A stretch of 37,556 nucleotides of DNA from Oceanospirillaceae bacterium (GTDB lineage Bacteria > Pseudomonadota > Gammaproteobacteria > Pseudomonadales > Balneatricaceae): assembly GCA_013215505.1 (NCBI GenBank), contig JABSQZ010000036.1:1-37556 (forward strand). Reading direction: 5' to 3'. The notes beneath the pieces were generated by a model. That model searched no databases and was not told where the DNA came from. It was given only the letters and a program-made list of their open reading frames with translations. Every line of letters begins with the position of its first letter. Within the stretch, counting starts at the first letter, position 1. Made by a program: the position numbers and the translations under genes. Positions 1 through 8,763 of this stretch are shown one piece after another.

Positions 1-80
1 ATAAAGGGCCCGATCAACAAGCACGAGAGACAGCGTAAAATTTAAGAAAAGAGTGCCAACTACCTTGAAAAACACCGCAC

Positions 81-115
81 CTTCCAACTTCCACCTTCCA
101 CCTTCCAACTTCCAA
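81..115 (-). repeat. Heptamer tandem array after the XRE regulator stop codon
   Basis: Five 7-bp units without interruption. Read on the minus strand from 115 downward they are TTGGAAG, TTGGAAG, GTGGAAG, GTGGAAG, TTGGAAG. The first unit abuts the TAG stop codon (118-116) of the regulator gene, and the seven bases ending in that stop (TAGTTAG) also fit the family consensus TNGNNAG. Member of the dispersed heptamer family found at several other gene ends in this window. Confidence 0.9.
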
Positions 116-703
116 CTAACTATAGCTGACCACTAAAAAGCACACCGCTTCGACACTGTCAGTATTCTTTATGCAGTGCTCTACATCACCGCGGTAGTGC
201 GCAGAATCGCCCTCGCGCAAAACACTGCTATCCACCCCGGCAATGATCTCGACACTGCCTTTTTCGACGGTGATAAACTCTCTGGCCCCCTCAAAGTGTG
301 CACCACTTTGCAATTGCGCGTGTGGGCTAATCGACAGCTCATAGAACTCGATGTTTTTTTCCATATTTAATGGCGACAGAGTACGTATTTTACACTGGCT
401 GTCGTTTCTAAATAAAAAGGCCGGATCGTCGCGGCGAATCACTTCAATGGCGGAAGCTGTCCAGGGCTCGTCCACCAGCTCACCCACAGAGATAGAAAAG
501 GCCTTGGCGATCTTACAGGCAACCGCCAGGGTGGGGTTCGCCTGACCTCGCTCTATCTGCGATAACATCGAGCGACTGACCCCGGAAATCTCGGAGAAAC
601 TCTCCAGCGTCCAGCCTTTTTCCTTGCGTAAGCCCTTCACTTTTTCACATAAAACCTGGGCGACAGGTTCTATGCCTTTTCTGTTTTTTATCTGAGTGCT
701 CAT
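116..703 (-). CDS. XRE-family transcriptional regulator with C-terminal cupin domain
   Basis: A 195-residue protein with an N-terminal helix-turn-helix (about residues 20-75, including SRSMLSQIERGQANPTL) and a C-terminal cupin fold (about 115-190, with GAREFITVEKGSVEI). This two-domain design is typical of small-ligand-responsive regulators such as the SutR/YdcN and PuuR-like groups. The gene is divergent from tdh-kbl with about 170 bp between the start codons, so control of threonine degradation is a reasonable inference but is not shown. An ATTGGTCCAAT near-palindrome (705-715) lies immediately upstream of its start codon and could serve autoregulation. The stop codon TAG abuts a heptamer array. 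The ligand cannot be named from sequence. Confidence 0.9.
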   Translation of the reverse strand: MSTQIKNRKGIEPVAQVLCEKVKGLRKEKGWTLESFSEISGVSRSMLSQIERGQANPTLAVACKIAKAFSISVGELVDEPWTASAIEVIRRDDPAFLFRNDSQCKIRTLSPLNMEKNIEFYELSISPHAQLQSGAHFEGAREFITVEKGSVEIIAGVDSSVLREGDSAHYRGDVEHCIKNTDSVEAVCFLVVSYS

Positions 704-704
704 T

Positions 705-715
705 ATTGGTCCAAT
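705..715. promoter_or_regulatory. Candidate operator (ATTGGTCCAAT) at the XRE regulator start
   Basis: An 11-bp near-palindrome with perfect 5-bp arms (ATTGG/CCAAT) overlaps the position expected for the ribosome binding site of the minus-strand regulator gene. A second short inverted repeat (GTACA 806-810, TGTAC 821-825, 10-bp spacer) lies on the tdh side. Both are plausible sites for a dimeric helix-turn-helix protein. Neither has independent support. Confidence 0.35.
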
Positions 716-874
716 GAAATTCTAATATAAGAGAAATAATTCTTTTAAAATGGATTTTTTATCATTAGTATTGTTTTCCATCATACAGGATATATTTCCA
801 CTAAGGTACAATTTGAGCGATGTACTATCTTGTATATTGCACACAGACAATCACCGACAGACAGGAGAGCGGTA

Positions 875-1915
875 ATGGAAACCATGCAGGCGCTGGTAAA
901 GAGAGAGGCAAAAACTGGATTGTGGCTAGAGACCGTGCCAGTGCCGGAGATGGGCATCAACGATGTTAAAATTCGGGTGCTGAAAACCGCTATTTGCGGC
1001 ACTGACTTACATATCTACAACTGGGACGAGTGGGCACAGAAGACTATTCCAGTGCCTATGGTCATAGGTCACGAATTTGTCGGTGAAGTAGTCGCAGTGG
1101 GAGATAACGTCAATGCCTTTCAACCCGGAGAGATCGTCTCTGGCGAGGGCCACGTCGTCTGTGGTCGCTGTCGCAACTGCATGGCCGGTCGCCGCCACTT
1201 ATGCGCTCATACCAGCGGTATTGGAGTCAACCGCAGCGGCGCTTTTGCCGAATACGTGGTGCTACCGATGACCAATGTCTGGGAACACCGCCCGGGCATA
1301 GATCTGGATGTCGCGGCCATGTTTGATCCTTTTGGCAACGCCGTGCACACCGCGCTACAATTCGACCTGTTCAGTGAAGACGTATTAATCACCGGTGCCG
1401 GCCCGATTGGCTGCATGGCTGCCGCCGTCTGCAAGCAGGCGGGTGCCCGCCATATAGTGATCACCGATTTAAACCCTAAGCGACTGGCGATGGCAGCCAA
1501 ACTAGGGGCGACCCGCACCGTAGATGTACGCACAGAAAATTTGACCGATGTACAAAAACAGCTGGGGATGACCGAGGGATTTGACGTCGGCCTGGAAATG
1601 TCCGGCAGCCCTGTCGCCTTTAATGACATGATCCAAAACATGTGCCACGGTGGTAAAATCTCCCTATTGGGCATTCCCAGTGAAGAGAAAGCCACCGACT
1701 GGAACACCGTGATCTTTAACATGCTAACCATCAAAGGTATATATGGTCGCGAGATGTATGAAACTTGGTACAAAATGTCGGCAATGATTGAAAATGGTCT
1801 GGATATCAGCTCCATCATTACCCACAGATTACCCTATACAGAATTCCAGCAGGGCTTCGATGCCATGCTCAGTGGCGACGCGGGAAAAGTAATTCTCGAT
1901 TGGCACACTCTATAA
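875..1915 (+). CDS. tdh: L-threonine 3-dehydrogenase
   Basis: Zinc- and NAD-dependent oxidation of L-threonine to 2-amino-3-ketobutyrate, the first step of threonine to glycine conversion. The 346-residue protein carries the family's catalytic zinc ligands (Cys41 in AICGTD, His66-Glu67 in GHEF), the four structural-zinc cysteines (96, 99, 102, 110) and a Rossmann motif [18 protein letters not shown] and [17 protein letters not shown] are characteristic of Tdh. I chose the ATG at 875 because AGGAGA (863-868) precedes it at good spacing and homologues begin with this segment; an in-frame ATG at 830 would add 15 unrelated residues. kbl follows after 15 bp, so the two form an operon. Confidence 0.96.
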   Translation: METMQALVKREAKTGLWLETVPVPEMGINDVKIRVLKTAICGTDLHIYNWDEWAQKTIPVPMVIGHEFVGEVVAVGDNVNAFQPGEIVSGEGHVVCGRCRNCMAGRRHLCAHTSGIGVNRSGAFAEYVVLPMTNVWEHRPGIDLDVAAMFDPFGNAVHTALQFDLFSEDVLITGAGPIGCMAAAVCKQAGARHIVITDLNPKRLAMAAKLGATRTVDVRTENLTDVQKQLGMTEGFDVGLEMSGSPVAFNDMIQNMCHGGKISLLGIPSEEKATDWNTVIFNMLTIKGIYGREMYETWYKMSAMIENGLDISSIITHRLPYTEFQQGFDAMLSGDAGKVILDWHTL

Positions 1916-1930
1916 TTTTAGGAGAACAGT

Positions 1931-3118
1931 ATGTACGGCAAGTTCCAACAACACCTACACGGCCAGTTAGACGAAATTCGCAGCGCTGGCCTGTATAAAA
2001 ACGAGCGACAGATTCTCTCGGCACAAAATACTAATATCTCAGTTAAACAGGGCAAAGTGCTAAACCTCTGCGCCAACAATTATCTGGGTCTGGCGCAACA
2101 TCCTGAAGTATTGGCAGCGGCCCACAAAGGCCTGGACGAGTGGGGCTACGGCATGGCCTCAGTGCGTTTTATCTGCGGCACTCAGCAAATCCACAAACAG
2201 TTAGAGCAGCAGCTAACGGATTTTTTGGGCACCCAAGATACCATCCTCTACCCTTCATGTTTTGATGCCAACGGCGGCTTATATGAAACGTTGCTCGGCC
2301 CCGAAGATGCGGTGATCTCAGATTCGCTCAACCACGCCAGCATCATCGACGGTATCCGACTCTGTAAAGCCAAGCGCTACCGTTACAAAAATAACGATAT
2401 GGCTGATCTCGAGCAGCAATTGATAGCCGCCGACGCAGCGGGGGCCCGCTTTAAGTTAATCAGTACCGACGGCGTTTTCTCCATGGACGGTTTTTTTGCG
2501 CAACTGGATAAAATTTGTGATCTGGCGGAAAAATACAACGCGCTGGTACATTTTGATGACAGCCACGCCGTCGGTTTTGTCGGCAAAACCGGCCGCGGAA
2601 CCCACGAGCACTGCAACTGTATCGACAGAGTAGACATTACCACTGGTACTTTAGGCAAGGCATTAGGCGGCGCCAGCGGCGGCTACACCAGCGGTAAAAA
2701 AGAGATCATCGAGTTATTGCGTCAGCGCTCACGTCCCTATCTTTTCTCCAACACAGTCGCGCCACCAGTAGTAGCAGGCGGTATCGCAGCCCTTAAATTA
2801 CTCACAGATTCCACTGAGCTGCGCGATAAAGTAGAAGCCAACGGTAAGTATTTCCGCGAGGGCATGCAGGCGATAGGCTACGATCTATTACCGGGCAACC
2901 ACCCGATTATCCCGATCATGCTTTACGATGCACGCAAGGCCGCAGAGCTCGCTGAGCGCATGCTGACCAAAGGCATCTATGTGACGGCCTTCTCTTTCCC
3001 GGTAGTACCCAAAGAGCAAGCGCGCATCCGCACCCAAATTTCAGCGGCACACAGCATTGCCGATCTGGACTTTGCAATCGCCTGCTTCAAAGAAGCTAAA
3101 GAAGAAATGGGGATATAG
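1931..3118 (+). CDS. kbl: 2-amino-3-ketobutyrate coenzyme A ligase (glycine C-acetyltransferase)
   Basis: PLP enzyme of the alpha-oxoamine synthase family that cleaves 2-amino-3-ketobutyrate with CoA to glycine and acetyl-CoA, completing the pathway started by Tdh. Length (395 residues) matches the family closely. Visible landmarks are LCANNYLGL near residue 46, DDSHAVGF near 209 and the PLP lysine in [10 protein letters not shown] (Lys243). AGGAGA lies upstream of the ATG. It is co-transcribed with tdh. The TAG stop codon is followed within seven bases by a heptamer array, and a much longer array begins about 110 bp downstream. Confidence 0.97.
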   Translation: MYGKFQQHLHGQLDEIRSAGLYKNERQILSAQNTNISVKQGKVLNLCANNYLGLAQHPEVLAAAHKGLDEWGYGMASVRFICGTQQIHKQLEQQLTDFLGTQDTILYPSCFDANGGLYETLLGPEDAVISDSLNHASIIDGIRLCKAKRYRYKNNDMADLEQQLIAADAAGARFKLISTDGVFSMDGFFAQLDKICDLAEKYNALVHFDDSHAVGFVGKTGRGTHEHCNCIDRVDITTGTLGKALGGASGGYTSGKKEIIELLRQRSRPYLFSNTVAPPVVAGGIAALKLLTDSTELRDKVEANGKYFREGMQAIGYDLLPGNHPIIPIMLYDARKAAELAERMLTKGIYVTAFSFPVVPKEQARIRTQISAAHSIADLDFAIACFKEAKEEMGI

Positions 3119-3125
3119 GAAATAG

Positions 3126-3153
3126 TCGTGAGTAGCGAGTCGGAAGTAGGAAG
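3126..3153 (+). repeat. Heptamer array just after kbl
   Basis: Four in-phase units TCGTGAG, TAGCGAG, TCGGAAG, TAGGAAG, beginning 7 bp after the kbl stop codon TAG (3116-3118). Unit sequence varies while the 7-bp phase and the TNGNNAG frame are kept. Confidence 0.9.
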
Positions 3154-3231
3154 TAAAAACAGGGGGAGTATTGGCGAAATAGCTGATGTCGGACGGCAGT
3201 CTTGAGCCCATAAATAGCCGCGAGGCGTACG

Positions 3232-3315
3232 TCGGAAGTTGGAAGTTGGAAGTTGGAAGTTGGAAGTTGGAAGTTGGAAGTTGGAAGTTGGAAGTTGGAA
3301 GTTGGAAGTTGGAAG
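3232..3315 (+). repeat. Long heptamer array, eleven identical units
   Basis: One TCGGAAG followed by eleven perfect TTGGAAG units (3239-3315), 84 bp in total. It is the longest and most homogeneous array in the window, which suggests recent expansion by replication slippage. It runs in the kbl sense direction and faces the oppositely oriented arrays of rlmI (3324-3389). Confidence 0.95.
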
Positions 3316-3338
3316 TCTAAATACTTACGACTTCCAAC
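3308..3338. terminator. Hairpin between the facing arrays of kbl and rlmI
   Basis: GTTGGAAGTC (3308-3317) and GACTTCCAAC (3329-3338) are exact reverse complements separated by 11 bases. The stem is made from the last units of the kbl-side array and the first units of the rlmI-side array. Lying between convergent genes it could act as a bidirectional terminator. There is no U-run, so this remains an inference. Confidence 0.5.
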
Positions 3339-3389
3339 TCACGACTTTGTTTGTCTTTTAACTTACGACTTCCTAATTACGACTGTCTA
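3324..3389 (-). repeat. Heptamer arrays after rlmI (two blocks)
   Basis: Plus-strand units CTTACGA, CTTCCAA, CTCACGA (3324-3344) and CTTTTAA, CTTACGA, CTTCCTA, ATTACGA, CTGTCTA (3355-3389). On the rlmI sense strand these read as TCGTAAG/TAGGAAG-type units. The blocks are out of phase with each other by 3 bp. The array starts 8 bp after the rlmI TGA stop codon (3400-3398). Confidence 0.85.
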
Positions 3390-3397
3390 CTGTGGTT

Positions 3398-4597
3398 TCA
3401 CATCCCTGGCAGTATTCTGCAGGTGATGGATTTTAAGTATTCGGTCTCGGGGATCGCCGCGTGGATCGGGTGATCTGGTCCTTGATGTCCCTGTTCTATC
3501 ACCTGTGCGTTGCGATCCAGCTCGCGGGCGTTAGAGCGGATGATATCGATTAAGCTGCTGCGCTCCAAGTGCATAGAGCATGAGGCGCTGATTAAAATAC
3601 CGTTTTTGCTCAGCAGGCGCATCGCCAGATTGTTGATCCGGCCATAGGCGCGCTCGCCTGCGCGGATATCTTTGCGTCGGGTGATAAACGCCGGTGGATC
3701 GACAATAATCACATCGTATTTTTCCTGCTCCTGGATCAGTGCCTTACAAGAGTCAAAGGCATCACCTTGCAGGGCGATTAATCTATCTTCAGCACTGTTC
3801 AGTTTCGCGTTTTCCACTGCCACATCTAAAGCGTATTCAGAGGAATCGACACAAGTGACTTCACTGGCACCTGCCGCCAAAGCCTGCACTCCCCAACCAC
3901 CTACGTAGCTAAACAAATCTAATACTCGCTTGTCTTTCACATGGCGCTGCATAGTGGCGCGCGCCAGACGGTGATCGTAGAACCAACCGGTTTTTTGGCC
4001 ACTTAACACTGGGGCTAACAGTGACACACCGTTTTCTTCCAGTGGTACCAGCTCAGGTATTTCACCCTGTACTACTTCTACATAACTCTCCAGCCCTTCG
4101 GTAGTGCGCATTTTTCCGTCACAACGCAACACTATGGCGCTGGGCATAAAGACTTTATTCAGTGCCGAGACAATCTCTTGCACTACAGCTTCCATACCTG
4201 CAGTTGAGATCTGCACTACAAAAACGTCATAGAAGCGATCGATTACCAACCCTGACAAACCGTCTGAATCGCCATAAACCAATCGGTAGCAGGGAGCATC
4301 AAAACAAGCTTCACGCAGCGACAGCGCGATGTTTATACGGTGTACTAACAGCGAGCGATCCAACCGGTACTTAATATCGCGGCCAATAATACGCGCGCAG
4401 ATCAGCGTCTGTGGGTTGACATAGGCAACACCTAAAACTTTGCCACTGGCTGCTTGTACAAGTACTTGCTCACCGGCAGTAAAGTCTTTTAAGGGGGTCT
4501 TTTTGTTATCTACTTCGTTGGAGTAGATCCAGACATGACCACCGCGCAAGCGACGATCGGCACCGTTATTAAGGGCAAGAGTTCTAAGAGATGACAT
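3398..4597 (-). CDS. rlmI: 23S rRNA (cytosine-C5)-methyltransferase, RlmI type
   Basis: SAM-dependent RNA methyltransferase of 399 residues. It has an N-terminal PUA domain (about 1-75, GGHVWIYSNEVD), the linker signature QKTGWFYDHR (201-210), SAM motif I VLDLFSYVGGWG (225-236), DPPAF (300-304) and a cysteine in SASCS (Cys340) in the position of the catalytic nucleophile of m5C enzymes. These match E. coli RlmI (YccW), which modifies C1962 of 23S rRNA. The paralogous RlmL/K families are longer or lack the PUA. It is convergent with kbl and about 155 bp downstream of ubiI on the same strand; a hairpin between them suggests separate transcription. Confidence 0.92.
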   Translation of the reverse strand: MSSLRTLALNNGADRRLRGGHVWIYSNEVDNKKTPLKDFTAGEQVLVQAASGKVLGVAYVNPQTLICARIIGRDIKYRLDRSLLVHRINIALSLREACFDAPCYRLVYGDSDGLSGLVIDRFYDVFVVQISTAGMEAVVQEIVSALNKVFMPSAIVLRCDGKMRTTEGLESYVEVVQGEIPELVPLEENGVSLLAPVLSGQKTGWFYDHRLARATMQRHVKDKRVLDLFSYVGGWGVQALAAGASEVTCVDSSEYALDVAVENAKLNSAEDRLIALQGDAFDSCKALIQEQEKYDVIIVDPPAFITRRKDIRAGERAYGRINNLAMRLLSKNGILISASCSMHLERSSLIDIIRSNARELDRNAQVIEQGHQGPDHPIHAAIPETEYLKSITCRILPGM

Positions 4598-4627
4598 CTA
4601 GGTTCCAGTGATTTAATAAGTTTAACG

Positions 4628-4652
4628 CGACTGCACAGTTACAGTGTAGTCG
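4628..4652 (-). terminator. Hairpin between ubiI and rlmI
   Basis: CGACTGCAC (4628-4636) and GTGTAGTCG (4644-4652) pair over 9 bp with one G-T wobble and a 7-base loop. It lies in the gap between two minus-strand genes, a position fitting transcription termination after ubiI. No clear U-tract follows. A weaker GC-rich element and a T-run (minus strand about 4738-4717) lie closer to the ubiI stop codon and may do this job instead. Confidence 0.35.
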
Positions 4653-4752
4653 TAAATTTGGCTGAGCATTTTACCTGCACTAGCGACAAATTGTTACTAA
4701 TAGCTGAAGATCAGCACAAAAAACCCACAACTCGCGCTTAGCGACACCGATG

Positions 4753-6054
4753 CTACTGCGCCAGTTTTTGCCGGGCAAGTTGTGGCAGCTCACCCGATAA
4801 ACCCATGGCCTGCTGCATAACATGCTGTTTCAGTGGCTGAGTTTTATCCAGCAGATTCATCCCCAAGTTCCGGGCGATGATCAGCGGAGCAGGTTGCGGA
4901 TCAAACAGCCACTTAAAGGCCTGCATAGCTGCCGACATTTTCAGGTTATCTAAGTGGCGAGCGCGCTGAAATTGCTTCAGCAGTGCCTCGCTGCCAATGC
5001 TCTGCCCACGTTGTCGCCCTCTATCTAAAGTCTCTGCCAAAACGGCCGCATCCAGCAGCCCTAAATTCACCCCTTGACCTGCCAGGGGGTGAATAGTGTG
5101 GCAGGCATCACCGATCAGAGCCAAGCCCTGTTGCACATAATGTTTAGCATGGCGCTGCCGCAGTGGGAAAACCGCCCGCTGACAGACCTTGGTCACTGTG
5201 CCCAGTCGCTGTTCAAATTCCCTGGTTAACGCGCTACAAAATTGCTGCTCATCCATCGCCATCAAACTGCTGGCGTGGGCCACAGATGTAGACCAGACAA
5301 TACTGCAGAGATGCCGATTAGCTAGAGGAAGAAAAGCCAGTGGACCATCATTGGTAAAACGCTGCCAGGCGGTGCTCTGGTGCTCCCGCTCGGTGGATAC
5401 TGTAGCGACGATGGCGTGATGCCCATAGTCCCACTGCCACAGGGGAATAGCGGCTAACTGGCGAATTTTCGACATGGCGCCATCGGCCCCGACAATCAGC
5501 CGGGCACTAAAAACACTTTCTGTGGTTGGGCCACTGTCACTGCTCATACGGCAAGTTAACTGTCGCAGCCCATTGTCCGGCTCAGACATAGCAACGACTT
5601 TAGCTGCGCCCATTATCGGTAATTGACACTCTTTAGCAGTGCTCAGCAGTGCCGCCAGTGCGATCTTGTTTTCGACAATATGTCCAAGTCGCTGCTGCTG
5701 CACTTGTGCGCCAGAGAAATGCACACTGCCACTGCCCTCACCATCCCAGACTTGCATGTGCCGGTAGGAACTGAGCCGCAATGCAGCGATTTTCGACCAG
5801 ACATTCAGATTATCCAGGATATTCTCAGAGGCGCAGGTCAGGGCACTGACTCTGTTGTCGTAGCTGTCAATATTCTCAAGGTCGCTGCAGCTGCGTGACA
5901 TGTTTTCGGCCAGCGCAAAAAAATCGTCTTCGCGGCCATCAATCACTAACACTTTAAAGCCGTACTGCTGCACTGCCAGAGCCGCGGTCAGCCCCACCAT
6001 ACCTGCGCCAACGACGATCAGGTCTAAATCAGTATACTTTTGCTCGCTGTGCAT
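4753..6054 (-). CDS. ubiI: Ubiquinone biosynthesis FAD-dependent hydroxylase, UbiI/VisC type
   Basis: Flavin monooxygenase of the UbiH/UbiF/VisC family that hydroxylates the ubiquinone ring (C5 in E. coli UbiI). The 433-residue form shows a dinucleotide motif VVGAGMVGL near the N-terminus, RLGHIVENKIALAALL, GADGAMSKIR and the FAD signature GDACHTIHPLAGQGVNLG. HLCSIVWS and WDYGHHAIVATV are closer to VisC than to UbiH. I placed the start at 6054 because AAGGAAG precedes this ATG and sequence upstream is the end of ubiH; an open frame to 6138 adds 28 unrelated residues. It is the last gene of ygfB-pepP-ubiH-ubiI, 11 bp after ubiH. Confidence 0.92.
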   Translation of the reverse strand: MHSEQKYTDLDLIVVGAGMVGLTAALAVQQYGFKVLVIDGREDDFFALAENMSRSCSDLENIDSYDNRVSALTCASENILDNLNVWSKIAALRLSSYRHMQVWDGEGSGSVHFSGAQVQQQRLGHIVENKIALAALLSTAKECQLPIMGAAKVVAMSEPDNGLRQLTCRMSSDSGPTTESVFSARLIVGADGAMSKIRQLAAIPLWQWDYGHHAIVATVSTEREHQSTAWQRFTNDGPLAFLPLANRHLCSIVWSTSVAHASSLMAMDEQQFCSALTREFEQRLGTVTKVCQRAVFPLRQRHAKHYVQQGLALIGDACHTIHPLAGQGVNLGLLDAAVLAETLDRGRQRGQSIGSEALLKQFQRARHLDNLKMSAAMQAFKWLFDPQPAPLIIARNLGMNLLDKTQPLKQHVMQQAMGLSGELPQLARQKLAQ

Positions 6055-6065
6055 CTTCGCTTCCT

Positions 6066-7319
6066 TTAGTGCAAATCTGCCATGGGACTGGCCAGCCCCA
6101 TAGCGCTGCGAGAAAACAAGGTTTTCGCCGCGGGACAAATATCTAACAGCTGTAATCCGGCGTCTCTGCCAAGCGCCAGTAACGGATTATCTATGGCGAA
6201 CAGGCGCATGCTCTTATCACTAAAATTAATCGTGGCGCGCTGATCGGCCAATCTTGATTGCTGGTACTGATACAACATTTCATAATCGCCTAAGCTCTGG
6301 CCGTTGCGCGCAGCCCCCAGCAAGTGCTCGGCCAGTGCGGCAACCCCACGCAGCGCCAGGTTAAACCCCTGGCCGGCGATAGGATGTAAAGTGTGGGCGG
6401 CGTTACCCAATATAGCGACCCCGGCCCGCACTTGCTCTTGGGCGCGCTGCAATTTCAACGGATAGCTGAAGCGCTCTCCCACATGGGTAAATCGTCCGGC
6501 ACGAAAACCAAAGCGTCGCTGCAGTGCACTGATGAACTCCCGGTCAGATAATGCTAACAGTTCATCGCCCTGCTGCTCTGGCACTGTCCAGATCAGGCCA
6601 CAGCGGTGTTGTTTATTTTGTCGCAGCAATGGCAGCAGTGCCATGGGACCTGTATCAGTGAAACGTTCGTAGGCAATGTTGTTATGCGCACGATCTATGC
6701 CGACATTACACACCAGTGCCTGCTGTTGATACACTTCTTCTGTGTAACTGATGCCCATCTTATCGCGCAGCGCCGAGCGTCCGCCATCGGCCATCACCAG
6801 CAGATCGGTAGTCAGTTGCAGAGGTTGATCGCCAGTCTCTATCTGCAGCTGCATTTTTCCCTCCAGGCGCTCGGCCTGGGTGACAGTAGCACCGGTGCAA
6901 AAATCTAAGTTGGCGGCGTTAACGTGCTGTTGCAAGTGTTGATATAACACTTGCCCGAGCCATTTGTTTTCGACCACATAACCTAGCGCCGGTACTTTTT
7001 CCTGTTCGGCATGTAACCTGGCAGCACCAAAATGACCGCGCTCGGAAATGTGAATATGGGCTATCGGCTGCACCTGCGCCTGCAGTTTATCCCACAGCTG
7101 CAGCTGCTGATAAATTTGCGCAGAGCCATAGGCCAGGGCGGTAACCCGGCCGTCAAAGCTGGGTTGATAGCTGTGGGTATCAAGTTGCCCATCCAGTGGA
7201 TTCGGCTCTATCAAGGCGATATTCAAATGCAGCGCAGTCGCATGCTGCAATAGCGCTGCCGCCAGGCTGGCGCCGACCATGCCGGCACCCATAATGACTA
7301 TGTCGTAGTGTTGTCTCAT
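6066..7319 (-). CDS. ubiH: 2-octaprenyl-6-methoxyphenol hydroxylase
   Basis: FAD-dependent hydroxylase acting late in ubiquinone synthesis, 417 residues. The N-terminus has IVIMGAGMVGASLA; the middle has FDGRVTALAYGSAQI, ISERGHFG and YERFTDTGPMALLPL; the FAD signature is GNAAHTLHPIAGQGFNLAL. The FDGR and GNAAHTLHP forms match UbiH rather than UbiI, so the window carries one of each paralogue as in Pseudomonas and E. coli. The start ATG is 16 bp downstream of pepP, and ubiI follows after 11 bp, so the three are one transcription unit. Confidence 0.93.
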   Translation of the reverse strand: MRQHYDIVIMGAGMVGASLAAALLQHATALHLNIALIEPNPLDGQLDTHSYQPSFDGRVTALAYGSAQIYQQLQLWDKLQAQVQPIAHIHISERGHFGAARLHAEQEKVPALGYVVENKWLGQVLYQHLQQHVNAANLDFCTGATVTQAERLEGKMQLQIETGDQPLQLTTDLLVMADGGRSALRDKMGISYTEEVYQQQALVCNVGIDRAHNNIAYERFTDTGPMALLPLLRQNKQHRCGLIWTVPEQQGDELLALSDREFISALQRRFGFRAGRFTHVGERFSYPLKLQRAQEQVRAGVAILGNAAHTLHPIAGQGFNLALRGVAALAEHLLGAARNGQSLGDYEMLYQYQQSRLADQRATINFSDKSMRLFAIDNPLLALGRDAGLQLLDICPAAKTLFSRSAMGLASPMADLH

Positions 7320-7335
7320 CAGCCCGCTTCTCTGT

Positions 7336-8652
7336 TTAGCTCGCCATTAAGGCTTCGATGGCCGCTATCTCTTTAGGCACTTCCCTGCTCATGACCTCGC
7401 TGCCATTTTCGGTTACCAGCACATCGTCTTCGATGCGTATACCGATACCACGCCAGCGCTCTTCCACTTGGTTATTGTCCGGAGAGACGTAAATACCCGG
7501 CTCCACGGTCATCACCATCCCCGCAGCCAATTCGCGCCACTGTCCGTCTACTTTATAATTGCCGACATCGTGCACATCCATGCCCAACCAGTGACCCAAC
7601 TTGTGCATGAAATACTCGCGATAGGCCTCAGCGGCAATCAGCTCATCGACATCGCCCTGCAACAGGCCTAACTCCACCAGCCCAGTAGTAATGATCAACA
7701 CCGCCCGCTGGTGAATTTTGTCCCAGGGGGTACCAGGTGCAATCATCTCGATACAGCTCAGGTTGGCCTTTAACACCACTTCATAGAGAGCCCGCTGCTC
7801 GGGGCTGTATTTACCATTGACCGGAAAAGTTCGGGTGATATCACCGGCGTAATATTGATATTCAGCTCCTGAATCAATGAGTACCAACTGCTTATCTTGC
7901 AGTGGCTGTGAATTGTCGATGTAGTGCAATATACAGGCGTTATTACCGCCGCCGACAATACTTGGATAGGCCGCCTGAGCACAGCCATTGATGGCAAAAT
8001 GGTGTTGTATATGGGCATCCAACTGGTATTCCATCACCCCCACTTTTGTTTCTCGCATGGCCTTCACTTGCGCCTGTGCTGAAATGCTGGAGGCGCGGCG
8101 CATCATCTGCTGTTCTGCGGCAGATTTTATCAGCCGCATTTCATTGCTTATTTCATCTAATTGCATCAGCTGCACTGGGGCTGTAACTCCCTGGCGACTG
8201 CGTTTGTGCATACTGGTCAGCCACAGCTGTACCTGCTGAGTAAGGTTTTCGCGGCCGAAGCTGTAGTAGAGTGCAGCCGTGCCATTGAGCAGCTGCGGCA
8301 TTTTCTCGGCAATAGTTTCACTGCTGTAGGCAAAATCCGCCTGATAGTTTTCCAATACCCCCGCTGCACCGCAGCGGTAACCAAACCAAATCTCCATTTC
8401 TTTATCACGCGGCTGACAAAACAAATGGTATTCAACCACGCCGGCAACTTTCTTTAACAGCAACAGCGCATCCGGCTCATTAAAGCCGGTAAAGTAGAAG
8501 AAAGTACTGTCCTGGCGGAACAGGTAATCCACATCACTGTTGCGCTTTTGCATAGCGGCAGACTGAATCACCACGGCACTGTTATCATCGAGTTGTTGCA
8601 TCAAAGTGGCGCGGCGCTGGGAGAACTCCTGGGCAGTGATTTTGTCGAGCAT
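7336..8652 (-). CDS. pepP: Xaa-Pro aminopeptidase (aminopeptidase P)
   Basis: Cytoplasmic dimanganese M24B peptidase that removes N-terminal residues preceding proline; 438 residues, normal for the family. The N-terminal creatinase-like domain is followed by the pita-bread domain with all metal ligands visible: two aspartates in LIDSGAEYQYYAGDITRTFP, His in HKLGHWLGMDVHD, Glu in TVEPGIYV and Glu in GIRIEDDVLV. AAAGGA lies upstream of the ATG. Adjacency to ubiH is conserved across gammaproteobacteria, although a functional link to ubiquinone synthesis is not established. Confidence 0.95.
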   Translation of the reverse strand: MLDKITAQEFSQRRATLMQQLDDNSAVVIQSAAMQKRNSDVDYLFRQDSTFFYFTGFNEPDALLLLKKVAGVVEYHLFCQPRDKEMEIWFGYRCGAAGVLENYQADFAYSSETIAEKMPQLLNGTAALYYSFGRENLTQQVQLWLTSMHKRSRQGVTAPVQLMQLDEISNEMRLIKSAAEQQMMRRASSISAQAQVKAMRETKVGVMEYQLDAHIQHHFAINGCAQAAYPSIVGGGNNACILHYIDNSQPLQDKQLVLIDSGAEYQYYAGDITRTFPVNGKYSPEQRALYEVVLKANLSCIEMIAPGTPWDKIHQRAVLIITTGLVELGLLQGDVDELIAAEAYREYFMHKLGHWLGMDVHDVGNYKVDGQWRELAAGMVMTVEPGIYVSPDNNQVEERWRGIGIRIEDDVLVTENGSEVMSREVPKEIAAIEALMAS

Positions 8653-8763
8653 GCTTAATCCTTTAAATTATTGTTATTAATGGGCAGAGAAATATTGTCT
8701 GAGCAAATCCACAACGGGCCTCTTTACAGCCCTCTGAGCAGATACCGGACTTATTCGCATGAC

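Noticed and set aside
830-874. Upstream start of tdh at 830
   Set aside because: It adds 15 residues not found in the family, and the ribosome binding site AGGAGA fits the ATG at 875.
1207-1818. 203-codon minus-strand open frame
   Set aside because: It is fully antisense to tdh, has no family resemblance, and tdh is certain.
3232-3315. CRISPR array
   Set aside because: Units are 7 bp and contiguous with no spacers, and no cas genes are present.
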